Part shown: positions 45,206 through 53,381 of the stretch, in pieces | Layout: the number at the start of each line of letters is the position of its first letter | Numbering within the stretch: the first letter of the stretch is position 1 | DNA from: Agrobacterium tumefaciens str. B6 | Lineage (GTDB): Bacteria > Pseudomonadota > Alphaproteobacteria > Rhizobiales > Rhizobiaceae | Assembly (NCBI RefSeq): GCF_001541315.1 | Contig: NZ_LMVK01000051.1 | Span: 124,001 to 188,000, forward strand | DNA: 64,000 bases | Reading direction: 5' to 3' | Made by a program: the position numbers and the translations under genes | The notes under the pieces: model-generated | The model's database searches: none | The model's input: the letters and a program-made list of their open reading frames with translations, nothing else | What the model was told of the DNA's origin: nothing

Positions 45206-45339
45206 CACGGGCAGGCCACCTTGCTGTTTGCGAATCTTCGAAAGCATATTGATTTGAAGGCCATGGCAAGGCAATGGCGGTGACTGCCGTCACTCGATAT
45301 TCTCCTTCGGCGTTGCGGTTTCATCATTCGGTTTTTCGC

Positions 45340-45560
45340 TAACTTTCCGGTAACCAAGTCGCTTTATCAATCCACTTGCGGACGACAGGTCTGCCGGTTC
45401 CGGGTAAGGTTTTGCGTACCGGTTCCGCGTAAATCCCGGCACGGTCACCCGCCGATTGACAGGATGGCATTTCGCACCTAGCCTTTCATCAGGACCGGTG
45501 TTTCCGGTATCCGGGGTAATCAGGGCTTTTCATGTCCCGCATCCTGCGGGCAGGTCTTGT
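45340..45560 (+). promoter_or_regulatory. Possible diverged cobalamin riboswitch before cobU
   Basis: The 500-base gap before cobU contains a segment that partly resembles an adenosylcobalamin aptamer. AAATCCCGGCACGGTCACCC, followed by GCC (about 45432-45454), is similar to the core AATCCGGCACGGTCCCGCC. A degenerate B12-box-like word, TCAGGACCGG, lies about 35 bases later. The usual CCACTG and GCCAGGAGACC words are not present, so this may be chance. The vitamin B12 gene downstream is the main reason for suspecting it. Confidence 0.22.
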
Positions 45561-45706
45561 TTCTCCGGTCCGGTATCAGCGGCAGTCCGGCATGAACAAC
45601 CGGGGGACGCCTTTTTCTACGAATCGTTCCCTTCATGACCGCCCGTCCCTGGCTTGCGTCACCGCAAAGATGCCGGTCCGATTAATTCTTTTCCTTCAGG
45701 TTTCCC

Positions 45707-46228
45707 ATGACAGATAAAAACCGCTCCGTTTTCATTCTTGGCGGCGCGCGCTCCGGCAAATCGCGTTTTGCCGAGGAATTTGCGGGAAAATCCGGCGGAC
45801 GCCTGCATTACCTCGCCACCGGGCGAGCATGGGATGACGAGATGCGCGACCGCATCAGCCATCATCAGGCGCGGCGGGGCGGGGAATGGACCACCCATGA
45901 AGCGCCGGTCGATATCGCCGCCTTTCTGCAGCGGCTCGACGACGCGGGAAATGTCATTCTCATCGACTGCCTCACCCTGTGGCTCACCAATCTGATGATG
46001 GAGAATGCCGATATCGAGGCTGCCTTCACCGCAGTTGAGGCGGCGATCATATCGTCGCAGGCGACGCTGATATTCGTCTCCAATGAAGTGGGTCTCGGCA
46101 TCGTGCCCGAAAACCGCATGGCGCGCGAATTCCGTGATCACGCCGGCCGCCTGCATCAGCGAATCGCAGCCATTGCCGGCGAGGTCTATTTTGTCGCCGC
46201 CGGGCTGCCCCTGAAGATGAAGGGCTGA
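45707..46228 (+). CDS. cobU: Bifunctional adenosylcobinamide kinase/guanylyltransferase
   Basis: Catalyses two steps of the late cobalamin pathway: phosphorylation of adenosylcobinamide and transfer of GMP from GTP. The 173-residue protein has the CobU/CobP P-loop [13 protein letters not shown] (about 10-22). The middle has [16 protein letters not shown], with the histidine that carries the guanylyl group. [11 protein letters not shown] and ETG-type [12 protein letters not shown] close the fold. It stands alone, with a long leader. Other cob genes are not in this window. Confidence 0.92.
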   Translation: MTDKNRSVFILGGARSGKSRFAEEFAGKSGGRLHYLATGRAWDDEMRDRISHHQARRGGEWTTHEAPVDIAAFLQRLDDAGNVILIDCLTLWLTNLMMENADIEAAFTAVEAAIISSQATLIFVSNEVGLGIVPENRMAREFRDHAGRLHQRIAAIAGEVYFVAAGLPLKMKG

Positions 46229-46338
46229 GACGACACCCGTCTAGGCTGGTCGATATCGCCCTGCGTTTTTTGCTTTTACGCAAATTCCCCTCGTAAAGCC
46301 GCGCCCTGTTTTGCCGGGGCTGCGACAGCTTTGCATTC

Positions 46339-46352
46339 TTGATCTGGATCAA
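46339..46352 (+). promoter_or_regulatory. FNR/FixK box of ccoNOQP
   Basis: TTGATCTGGATCAA matches the FNR/FixK consensus TTGAT-N4-ATCAA perfectly. It lies 116 bases before the ccoN start. Induction at low oxygen is the expected effect, as for fixNOQP in rhizobia. Confidence 0.9.
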
Positions 46353-46467
46353 GGTGGGCTTTCCCGCGCGGTGGCAATGCTCCAACCGACGCAAAGGCGC
46401 GTTCCCGCTCTCCCAGGCGCGTGCCGTGCCTTTCGTCGGTCGGCTTGCACGTTGGGGGAAACCAACA

Positions 46468-48114
46468 ATGAATTACACGTTAGAAACCGCGATCGTGGCC
46501 CTCGGGGCCTTTCTCGCGTTGCTCGGGGCAGCCTTTGCCCATGACAGTCTTTTCGCTGCCCATATGTGGGTGCTGTTCTTTACACTTCTGGTCAGCACGG
46601 TGCTTTTGCTGCGCCGTGTCTCCTTTGCGCCTGTCGATCAGGCGGCGCGTGCGCGCCTCAAGTCGGAATATTTCGATGAGGTGGTGAAATACGGCGTCAT
46701 CGCCACCGTGTTCTGGGGTGTCGTCGGTTTTCTGGTGGGTGTCGTAGTGGCGCTGCAACTCGCCTTTCCCGATCTCAACATCGCGCCCTATTTCAATTTC
46801 GGCCGCATGCGGCCGCTGCACACATCAGCGGTGATCTTCGCTTTCGGGGGAAATGCGCTGATTGCCACGTCTTTTTACGTGGTGCAGAGAACCTGTCGCG
46901 CGCGCCTCTTCGGCGGCAATCTCGGCTGGTTCGTGTTCTGGGGATATAATCTCTTCATCGTCATGGCCGCCACCGGCTACCTGCTCGGTATTACCCAGGG
47001 TCGCGAATATGCGGAGCCGGAATGGTATGTCGATATCTGGCTGACCATCGTCTGGGTTGCCTATCTCGTCGCCTTCCTTGGCACGATCTTCATGCGCAAG
47101 GAGCCGCATATCTATGTGGCGAACTGGTTCTACCTGGGATTCATCGTAACGATTGCCATGCTGCATATCGTCAATAATCTCGCCATTCCGGTCTCGTTCC
47201 TTGGCGTCAAGAGCTACTCGGCCTTTTCGGGCGTGCAGGATGCGCTGACGCAATGGTGGTATGGCCACAATGCCGTCGGCTTCTTCCTCACCGCCGGCTT
47301 CCTCGGCATGATGTATTATTTCATTCCGAAGCAGGTGAACCGTCCGGTCTATTCCTACCGCCTGTCGATCATCCACTTCTGGGCGCTGATCTTCATGTAT
47401 ATCTGGGCCGGCCCCCACCATCTGCATTATACCGCGCTGCCGGACTGGGCGCAGACGCTCGGCATGGTGTTCTCGGTCATGCTTTGGATGCCCTCGTGGG
47501 GCGGCATGATCAATGGTCTGATGACGCTTTCGGGCGCATGGGACAAGATCCGCACGGACCCTGTCGTGCGCATGATGGTGATGGCCGTTGCCTTCTACGG
47601 CATGGCGACCTTCGAAGGTCCGATGATGTCGATCAAGGCCGTCAATTCGCTCAGCCACTATACCGACTGGACCATTGGCCACGTGCATTCCGGCGCACTC
47701 GGCTGGAACGGCATGATCACCTTCGGCGCGATCTATTACCTGACGCCGAAACTGTGGGGCAGGGAGCGTCTCTACAGCCTGCAGCTGGTCAACTGGCACT
47801 TCTGGCTCGCCACGCTCGGCATCGTCGTCTACGCCGCCGTCATGTGGGTGGCCGGCATCCAGCAGGCGCTGATGTGGCGCGAATATGATAGCCAGGGCTT
47901 CCTCGTCTATTCCTTCGCGGAATCGGTCGCAGCGCTGTTCCCCTATTACGTGATGCGTGCATTGGGCGGCCTGATGTTCCTCAGCGGCGCGCTGATCATG
48001 GCCTACAACGTCACGATGACCATCCTCGGTCATCAACGCGACGAAGGCGTCCGCAAGGATGCCGAAGTTTCGGCGCAGCCCGCCGAAACCCGTTCGCTGC
48101 AGCCTGCTGAATAA
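46468..48114 (+). CDS. ccoN: Cytochrome c oxidase, cbb3-type, subunit I
   Basis: The catalytic subunit of the high-affinity cbb3 oxidase, 548 residues with about 12-14 membrane helices. Haem ligands are visible in [17 protein letters not shown] and in [13 protein letters not shown]. The Cu-B histidines are in [11 protein letters not shown] and AGPHHLHYT. The length is typical of CcoN. GGGGAA precedes ATG 46468. It is the first gene of ccoNOQP behind a perfect FNR/FixK box. Confidence 0.96.
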   Translation: MNYTLETAIVALGAFLALLGAAFAHDSLFAAHMWVLFFTLLVSTVLLLRRVSFAPVDQAARARLKSEYFDEVVKYGVIATVFWGVVGFLVGVVVALQLAFPDLNIAPYFNFGRMRPLHTSAVIFAFGGNALIATSFYVVQRTCRARLFGGNLGWFVFWGYNLFIVMAATGYLLGITQGREYAEPEWYVDIWLTIVWVAYLVAFLGTIFMRKEPHIYVANWFYLGFIVTIAMLHIVNNLAIPVSFLGVKSYSAFSGVQDALTQWWYGHNAVGFFLTAGFLGMMYYFIPKQVNRPVYSYRLSIIHFWALIFMYIWAGPHHLHYTALPDWAQTLGMVFSVMLWMPSWGGMINGLMTLSGAWDKIRTDPVVRMMVMAVAFYGMATFEGPMMSIKAVNSLSHYTDWTIGHVHSGALGWNGMITFGAIYYLTPKLWGRERLYSLQLVNWHFWLATLGIVVYAAVMWVAGIQQALMWREYDSQGFLVYSFAESVAALFPYYVMRALGGLMFLSGALIMAYNVTMTILGHQRDEGVRKDAEVSAQPAETRSLQPAE

Positions 48115-48124
48115 GGAGAGGCCG

Positions 48125-48856
48125 ATGTCCATACTCGACAAACACGGCGTCATCGAACGCAACGCCACGCTGCTTCTGGTCGGCTCCCTGCTGGTCGTCT
48201 CGATCGGCGGCATCGTGGAAATCGCACCGCTCTTCTATCTCGAAAACACCATCGAGAAGGTGGAGGGCATGCGGCCCTACACGCCGCTGGAGCTGGCCGG
48301 GCGCAACATCTACATCCGCGAGGGATGTTATGTCTGCCACAGCCAGATGATCCGTCCGTTCCGCGACGAGGTGGAGCGTTACGGGCATTACAGCCTGGCG
48401 GCGGAATCCATGTATGACCATCCGTTCCAGTGGGGTTCGAAGCGCACGGGGCCGGACCTCGCGCGCGTCGGCGACCGTTATTCGAACGAATGGCACGTGC
48501 AGCATCTGGCCGATCCGCGCTCGGTGGTGCCGGAATCGATCATGCCGTCCTATGCGTTCCTCAAGACCACGCCGCTGAAGATCACCGACGTCTCCATGGA
48601 GCTGAAGGCCAACCGCGCCGTTGGTGTGCCCTATAGCGACGAGATGATCGAGAAATCCGCGGCCGATCTTGCCGCCCAGGCCGACCCGAATGCGGATTCG
48701 TCGGAACTCCTGGCGCGGTATCCCAAGGCGAAGGTGGGCGATTTCGATGGCGACCCGACCAAGCTTACCGAAATGGATGCGCTGGTCGCCTATCTGCAGA
48801 TGCTCGGCACGCTGGTCGATTTTTCGACCTATGACGATGCCGCCGGATACCGGTGA
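48125..48856 (+). CDS. ccoO: Cytochrome c oxidase, cbb3-type, subunit II (monohaem)
   Basis: A membrane-anchored monohaem cytochrome c of 243 residues. One N-terminal helix (about 15-40) and one CxxCH motif (CYVCH at about 69-73) are present. It brings electrons to CcoN. AAGGAG precedes ATG 48125, and it lies 10 bases after ccoN. Confidence 0.96.
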   Translation: MSILDKHGVIERNATLLLVGSLLVVSIGGIVEIAPLFYLENTIEKVEGMRPYTPLELAGRNIYIREGCYVCHSQMIRPFRDEVERYGHYSLAAESMYDHPFQWGSKRTGPDLARVGDRYSNEWHVQHLADPRSVVPESIMPSYAFLKTTPLKITDVSMELKANRAVGVPYSDEMIEKSAADLAAQADPNADSSELLARYPKAKVGDFDGDPTKLTEMDALVAYLQMLGTLVDFSTYDDAAGYR

Positions 48857-48869
48857 GGAGGTGTAAGCC

Positions 48870-49022
48870 ATGGAAACCTACACGGCCATGCGCCACTTCG
48901 CCGACAGCTGGGGCCTGCTTGCCATGACCCTGTTCTTCGCCGGCGTCGTCGTTTTCACCCTTCGCCCCGGCTCGAAGAAGGCCGCGGACGATGCCGCCAG
49001 CATTCCGCTCAAGGAGGACTAG
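48870..49022 (+). CDS. ccoQ: Cytochrome c oxidase, cbb3-type, subunit IV (CcoQ)
   Basis: A 50-residue single-span membrane protein. The helix is at about 14-32 (WGLLAMTLFFAGVVVFTL), and the protein ends in a charged tail RPGSKKAADDAASIPLKED. CcoQ stabilises the oxidase complex. It lies between ccoO and ccoP in the usual order, with GAGGAG just before ATG 48870. Confidence 0.9.
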   Translation: METYTAMRHFADSWGLLAMTLFFAGVVVFTLRPGSKKAADDAASIPLKED

Positions 49023-49025
49023 GAT

Positions 49026-49889
49026 ATGTCCGAAAAACACATTGATGACATCAGCGGCGTCGAAACCACCGGCCATGAATGGGACGGTATCCGTGAGCTG
49101 AACAATCCCATGCCGCGCTGGTGGGTCTGGACCTTCTACTTCACGATCCTCTGGGCCATCGGCTATACCATCGCCTATCCGGCATGGCCGCTGATCAACG
49201 GGGCGACGCAAGGGCTGCTCGGCTGGAGCAGCCGTGGTGAGATCGCCGCCGAAATCGCCGATGCAAAACAGTCGCAGAGCGTTTTTGTCGACAAGATCGC
49301 CAAGTCGTCGCTTGCCGATATTCAGGCCGATCCGACCCTGATGCAATTTGCCCTTTCCGGCGGTGCAGCCGCTTTCAAGGTCAATTGCATTCAGTGTCAC
49401 GGTTCTGGTGCGGAAGGCGGGCAGGGTTATCCCAACCTCAATGATGACGACTGGATGTGGGGCGGCAGCGTTGACGACATCTACACGACGGTGAAGCACG
49501 GCATCCGTTTTGCAGATGATGCTGATACGCGCGCGTCGGAAATGCCGGCCTTCGGCGATATTCTCAAGTCGGACGAAATCCGCGAGGTTGCGGCTTACGT
49601 CGTCAGCCTGACGGGAAAGCCCGCCAACCCGGCGCTGGTGGAACCCGGCAAGCAGGTCTTTGCCGACAATTGCGCTTCGTGCCACGGCGAGGATGCCAAG
49701 GGTAACCGCGAGTTCGGTGCACCGAACCTCGCCGATGCGATCTGGCTGAAGGCGCATGGAGAAGAGGGCATCGTTGCGCAGATCCGTTCGCCCAAGCATG
49801 GCGTCATGCCCGCCTGGGGTGAGCGCCTTGGCGATACGACGGTCAAGCAGTTGGCGATCTTCGTGCATTCGCTTGGTGGGGGCGAGTGA
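49026..49889 (+). CDS. ccoP: Cytochrome c oxidase, cbb3-type, subunit III (dihaem)
   Basis: A 287-residue dihaem cytochrome c. One N-terminal membrane helix (about 38-58, WTFYFTILWAIGYTIAYPAW) and two haem motifs, CIQCH (about 122-126) and CASCH (about 215-219), are present. It takes electrons from the bc1 complex through soluble cytochrome c. It ends ccoNOQP with a strong terminator at 49911. Confidence 0.96.
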   Translation: MSEKHIDDISGVETTGHEWDGIRELNNPMPRWWVWTFYFTILWAIGYTIAYPAWPLINGATQGLLGWSSRGEIAAEIADAKQSQSVFVDKIAKSSLADIQADPTLMQFALSGGAAAFKVNCIQCHGSGAEGGQGYPNLNDDDWMWGGSVDDIYTTVKHGIRFADDADTRASEMPAFGDILKSDEIREVAAYVVSLTGKPANPALVEPGKQVFADNCASCHGEDAKGNREFGAPNLADAIWLKAHGEEGIVAQIRSPKHGVMPAWGERLGDTTVKQLAIFVHSLGGGE

Positions 49890-49910
49890 AGCAAGCGGAA
49901 TGTAAAGAGG

Positions 49911-49938
49911 GGGCGCCGGGGAGGCGCCCTTTTTTATT
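49911..49938 (+). terminator. Terminator after ccoP
   Basis: Arms GGGCGCC (49911-49917) and GGCGCCC (49923-49929) are followed by six T. It closes the ccoNOQP operon 22 bases after the ccoP stop and can also serve the convergent VOC gene. Confidence 0.88.
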
Positions 49939-49945
49939 GTTTAGA

Positions 49946-50392
49946 TCAGGCGTTTTCCGCCCGTCCATCCGGATATTCGGCTGGTCCCTTCAACTCGATC
50001 TTGTTGCCGAAGGGATCACGGAAATAGAACGAATGTCCCATTCCTCTCGCGCCGCCGTGAAAGGCTTCCTGTTCTATCGTGACGTTAAATTTCGCCAGAT
50101 GTGCACGAAGTGCATCATGGTTCAGAGGACCGGTCGCTATGCAGATGTGATCGACATTACGTCCTCCGGCGACGGGCGGAGCAGCCTTCGTGCCACCGGG
50201 ATGCGTGACATCCCACAGCACGATCAAGGCATTTCCGCACCAGACTTGTTCCATCCCGAGAGCAGGGTAAGAGTAACCATCCCTACAACCCAGCACATTC
50301 CGGTAAAAATCGAGCGCCCGCATCATGTCGTCGACGATGAAGACGATATGATCGATACCGACCAACGAAAAAGGCGGCGTTGTCAAAGTCAT
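49946..50392 (-). CDS. VOC superfamily protein (glyoxalase/bleomycin-resistance fold), first
   Basis: A 148-residue VOC-fold protein. It opens with the typical GIDHIVFIVDDMMRALDFYR and has HICIATGPLNHD and SFYFRDPFGNKIELKG as later metal-site strands. The ligands would be His14, His83 and Glu near 134. It is a dioxygenase or lyase-like fold; the substrate is not known. It is the last of three opposite-strand genes that sit between ccoP and ccoG. Confidence 0.82.
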   Translation of the reverse strand: MTLTTPPFSLVGIDHIVFIVDDMMRALDFYRNVLGCRDGYSYPALGMEQVWCGNALIVLWDVTHPGGTKAAPPVAGGRNVDHICIATGPLNHDALRAHLAKFNVTIEQEAFHGGARGMGHSFYFRDPFGNKIELKGPAEYPDGRAENA

Positions 50393-50408
50393 GACGGGCT
50401 CCTGCCAA

Positions 50409-50765
50409 TCAGTTTTTCGACCAGACTGCTAGTTCGTATCCATCCGGATCGGTGAAATGAAAACGGCGTCCGCCGGGAAACTCGAAAAGCGCGACGCTGA
50501 TCTGGCCGCCGGCGGCCTCGACGCGGCGCTGGGCATCCTCGATATCGGCGGCGTAGAGAATCACGAGCGGCCCGCCTTTGGCCGAGACGGGTGCCGTGGT
50601 GGTAAAACCGCCGGTCAGCCGGCCGTCGGAAAATTCGCAATATTGCGGACCGTAATCCTTGAAGGACCAGCCAAAGGCGCCGCCGTAAAATTCCTTGCTG
50701 CGCTCGATATCGGTGACGTTGAATTCGACATAGTCGATCCGCCGGTCGTTTGTATTCGTGGTCAT
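50409..50765 (-). CDS. VOC superfamily protein, second
   Basis: A 118-residue VOC-fold protein. The first strand is RIDYVEFNVTDIERSKEFYG, with HFTDPDGYELAVWSKN at the end, where the Glu would bind metal. The short length suggests one VOC module that dimerises. It lies 16 bases upstream of the first VOC gene, in the same operon as the SRPBCC gene. Confidence 0.82.
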   Translation of the reverse strand: MTTNTNDRRIDYVEFNVTDIERSKEFYGGAFGWSFKDYGPQYCEFSDGRLTGGFTTTAPVSAKGGPLVILYAADIEDAQRRVEAAGGQISVALFEFPGGRRFHFTDPDGYELAVWSKN

Positions 50766-50775
50766 CGTTCCTCCA

Positions 50776-51180
50776 TCAGTCCTTTTCGAGCAGCACCTTC
50801 AGCGTTTCGAGATCGGCCGTGATCGCTCTTGCATCCTGCTCGAAATCCTCGTCCGTCATGTCCTGAAGGCGAAGGAGGGTGAAACTCACCTCCGTACCAC
50901 TGCCGTTCGGCGTCACCCGTAGCGCGTTATAAACCTTGATGCCATCCGGCAATGTCACGACATGGTCGATGACGCCGAATTCGTTTGCGGGCGCAAAATT
51001 GACGCGCACCTCGCCAAGCGGTCCGCCCTCGGCGATCCAGTCCTCGCCATCGGATTTGAGGCCGCCCGCAAGGCCTGCGGCCCAGCTGGGCATGTTCTGC
51101 GGGTCGGAGGCGAAGTCGTAGACCTGGGCCCAGGGTTTTTCGATCGACAGATGAATGATTCTCGACTGCATGACAGGCAT
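50776..51180 (-). CDS. SRPBCC family protein (START-like fold)
   Basis: A 134-residue protein with the SRPBCC/Bet v 1-like fold, a hydrophobic-ligand-binding scaffold. The strand IIHLSIEKPWAQVYDFASDP opens the fold. GGAGG lies 6 bases before ATG 51180. Function is unknown; it may bind a small molecule together with the two VOC proteins. First gene of the three-gene minus-strand group. Confidence 0.78.
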   Translation of the reverse strand: MPVMQSRIIHLSIEKPWAQVYDFASDPQNMPSWAAGLAGGLKSDGEDWIAEGGPLGEVRVNFAPANEFGVIDHVVTLPDGIKVYNALRVTPNGSGTEVSFTLLRLQDMTDEDFEQDARAITADLETLKVLLEKD

Positions 51181-51230
51181 TTCATCCTCCCTTGGCGGCG
51201 CGTTCCCATACTGCGCCACTTTGTCGTCAC

Positions 51231-51244
51231 TTGATGTAAGTCAA
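51231..51244 (+). promoter_or_regulatory. FNR/FixK-like box of ccoGHIS
   Basis: TTGATGTAAGTCAA differs from TTGAT-N4-ATCAA at one base. Its centre is about 63 bases before ATG 51301. If it acts from -41.5, transcription starts near 51279, so an ATG at 51247 would lie upstream of the transcript and the true start must be 51301. Confidence 0.72.
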
Positions 51245-51300
51245 GGATGTTTCACCGGGGAGATGGGAGAAAGCAAGGAGATAAAAACGGACATCTTACC

Positions 51301-52884
51301 ATGAACATCTATCGCGCCGGACAGGACAGCCCGCAACAGCCCGTCGAAAGGCTGGAGGCGGAAGCCGTCAATTCCGCAAAAACGCGCAAACCGCTCTACG
51401 AAGCCCGCAAGAAGATTTTTCCCAAGCGCGCGGAAGGTCGGTTCCGGCGGTTCAAATGGCTGGTGATGCTCGTCACCCTCGGCATCTATTATCTGACGCC
51501 GTTCCTGCGCTGGGACAGGGGGCCTTATGCACCCGATCAGGCAGTGCTGATCGATATCGCCAACCGGCGCTTTTATTTCTTCTTCATCGAAATCTGGCCG
51601 CAGGAGTTCTTTTTCGTTGCGGGATTGCTGGTCATGGCGGGGCTGGGGCTGTTTCTCGTCACCTCAGCCGTGGGGCGCGCATGGTGCGGTTATACCTGTC
51701 CACAGACCGTCTGGGTCGATCTGTTTCTGGTGGTTGAACGGGCGATAGAGGGTGACAGGAACGCCCGCATGAAACTGGACGCCGCGCCCCTTACATTCGG
51801 CAAATTGCGCAAGCGCGTGCTGAAACATGCGATCTGGCTGGTGATTGGCGTTCTGACCGGCGGCGCCTGGATTTTCTATTTCGCCGATGCGCCGACGCTG
51901 GCGATGCAGTTCATGACGGGGCAGGCGCCGATGATCGCCTATTCGACCGTCGCCACGCTTACCGCCACCACCTATGTTTTCGGCGGGCTGATGCGGGAGC
52001 AGGTCTGTACCTACATGTGTCCCTGGCCACGCATCCAGGCGGCGATGCTGGATGAGAATTCGCTTGTTGTCACCTATAATGACTGGCGCGGCGAACCGCG
52101 CTCGCGGCACGCCAAAAAAGCCGCTGCGGCGGGCGAGAGCATCGGTGATTGCGTCGATTGCAACGCCTGTGTCGCCGTCTGTCCCATGGGCATCGACATC
52201 AGGGACGGGCAACAGCTGGAATGCATCACCTGCGCGCTCTGCATCGACGCCTGCGACGGGGTGATGGACAAGATCGGCAAACCGCGCGGGCTGATCGCCT
52301 ATGCGACGCTTGCGGAATACCAGTCCAACATGGCGCTGGCGACCGGCAACGGAACGCACGCCATCCGGCCTGCCAATGTGCGCGAGGAGGATGGCAGCTT
52401 CAGGAAGAGCATCCGCCACTTCAACTGGCGCATCGTCTTCCGGCCGCGCACGCTGCTTTATACGGCCATCTGGTCGGCGGTCGGCATCGGCATGCTGTTT
52501 GCGCTGGTGACGCGCGAGCGGCTGGCGCTCAACGTCCTGCACGACCGCAATCCGCAATATGTGCTGGAATCGAACGGTTCGATCCGCAACGGCTATACCG
52601 TGCGCATTCTCAACATGGTGCCGCAGCCGCGCACGATGAGCCTCACGATCGAGGGCATCCCGAATGCGGTGATGAAGATAAACGGCATGCCGGATACGGC
52701 CTCGCGCACTTTCGACGTCACGGTCGAGCCGGATGAGGCGACGACGCTGAAGGTCTTTGTCACCCTGCCGGGCAAGGATGTCGCGCGCACGGCTGAAAAT
52801 TTCGAGTTCATCGTCAGCGATACGGGCGGCCATGAGACGGCCCGTTACGATGCTGTTTTCAACGCTCCGGGAGTGAAAAAATGA
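51301..52884 (+). CDS. ccoG: cbb3 oxidase assembly protein CcoG (FixG)
   Basis: A 527-residue membrane protein with about five helices and cytoplasmic iron-sulfur clusters. Early cysteines are in WCGYTCPQTVW and CTYMCPWPRIQ. Two ferredoxin-type [4Fe-4S] motifs follow, CVDCNACVAVCPMG and CITCALCIDACDG. It is a cupric reductase needed for cbb3 maturation. No good ribosome-binding site is seen before ATG 51301; the AAGGAG is about 20 bases away. The choice rests on the FNR box. Confidence 0.94.
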   Translation: MNIYRAGQDSPQQPVERLEAEAVNSAKTRKPLYEARKKIFPKRAEGRFRRFKWLVMLVTLGIYYLTPFLRWDRGPYAPDQAVLIDIANRRFYFFFIEIWPQEFFFVAGLLVMAGLGLFLVTSAVGRAWCGYTCPQTVWVDLFLVVERAIEGDRNARMKLDAAPLTFGKLRKRVLKHAIWLVIGVLTGGAWIFYFADAPTLAMQFMTGQAPMIAYSTVATLTATTYVFGGLMREQVCTYMCPWPRIQAAMLDENSLVVTYNDWRGEPRSRHAKKAAAAGESIGDCVDCNACVAVCPMGIDIRDGQQLECITCALCIDACDGVMDKIGKPRGLIAYATLAEYQSNMALATGNGTHAIRPANVREEDGSFRKSIRHFNWRIVFRPRTLLYTAIWSAVGIGMLFALVTRERLALNVLHDRNPQYVLESNGSIRNGYTVRILNMVPQPRTMSLTIEGIPNAVMKINGMPDTASRTFDVTVEPDEATTLKVFVTLPGKDVARTAENFEFIVSDTGGHETARYDAVFNAPGVKK

Positions 52885-53381
52885 CCGTGAATAATCGCCA
52901 GACATCCGGCTTCACTTTTACCGGCTGGCACATGCTCGGCGTCATGCTGCTGTTCTTCGGCACCATCATCACGGTCAACATGATCATGGCCTGGAATGCA
53001 GTGAACAGCTGGAGCGGGCTTGTAGTGCCCAATACCTACGTCGCCAGCCAGCAGTTCAACGCCAAGGCGGAAGCCGCCAAGGCACGGGCCGCGACCGGCA
53101 TCAAGGGCAAGCTCGTGGTGGACGAAAAGACCGTACGCTATGAGGTTTTCCATCCGGATAAGGGGCCCGTCGACACGGACAGTGTGACGGCGCATTTCCG
53201 CCGGCCGGTCGGTGAAAGCCAGAATTTCGACATGGAGCTCACCCCGCTGTCCACCGGCGTCTTCACCGGCGCGCATGACATGCTGCCGGGGCAATGGATC
53301 GTCGAGGTCACCGCCGTCAAGGATGGCCGGATCATCGTGCATGAGGGGACGCGGATCGCCGTCATCAGGGGGCGCAAATGA
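52881..53381 (+). CDS. ccoH: cbb3 oxidase maturation protein CcoH (FixH)
   Basis: A 166-residue membrane protein of the FixH family. One N-terminal helix (about 15-38, WHMLGVMLLFFGTIITVNMI) anchors a periplasmic domain. It has no cofactor motif. It works with CcoI and CcoG in building the oxidase. The start ATG overlaps the ccoG stop by four bases and its own stop overlaps the ccoI start, so translation is coupled throughout. Confidence 0.92.
   Translation: MTVNNRQTSGFTFTGWHMLGVMLLFFGTIITVNMIMAWNAVNSWSGLVVPNTYVASQQFNAKAEAAKARAATGIKGKLVVDEKTVRYEVFHPDKGPVDTDSVTAHFRRPVGESQNFDMELTPLSTGVFTGAHDMLPGQWIVEVTAVKDGRIIVHEGTRIAVIRGRK

Noticed and set aside
45520-45640. A minus-strand word close to a B12 box (AAGACCTGCC)
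   Set aside because: The matching aptamer core is absent on that strand and the gene it would control is a DUF599 protein, so a minus-strand riboswitch is not supported.
45456-45717. Two overlapping 60-codon frames before cobU
   Set aside because: Neither has a ribosome-binding site or known motif; the segment is more likely an untranslated leader.
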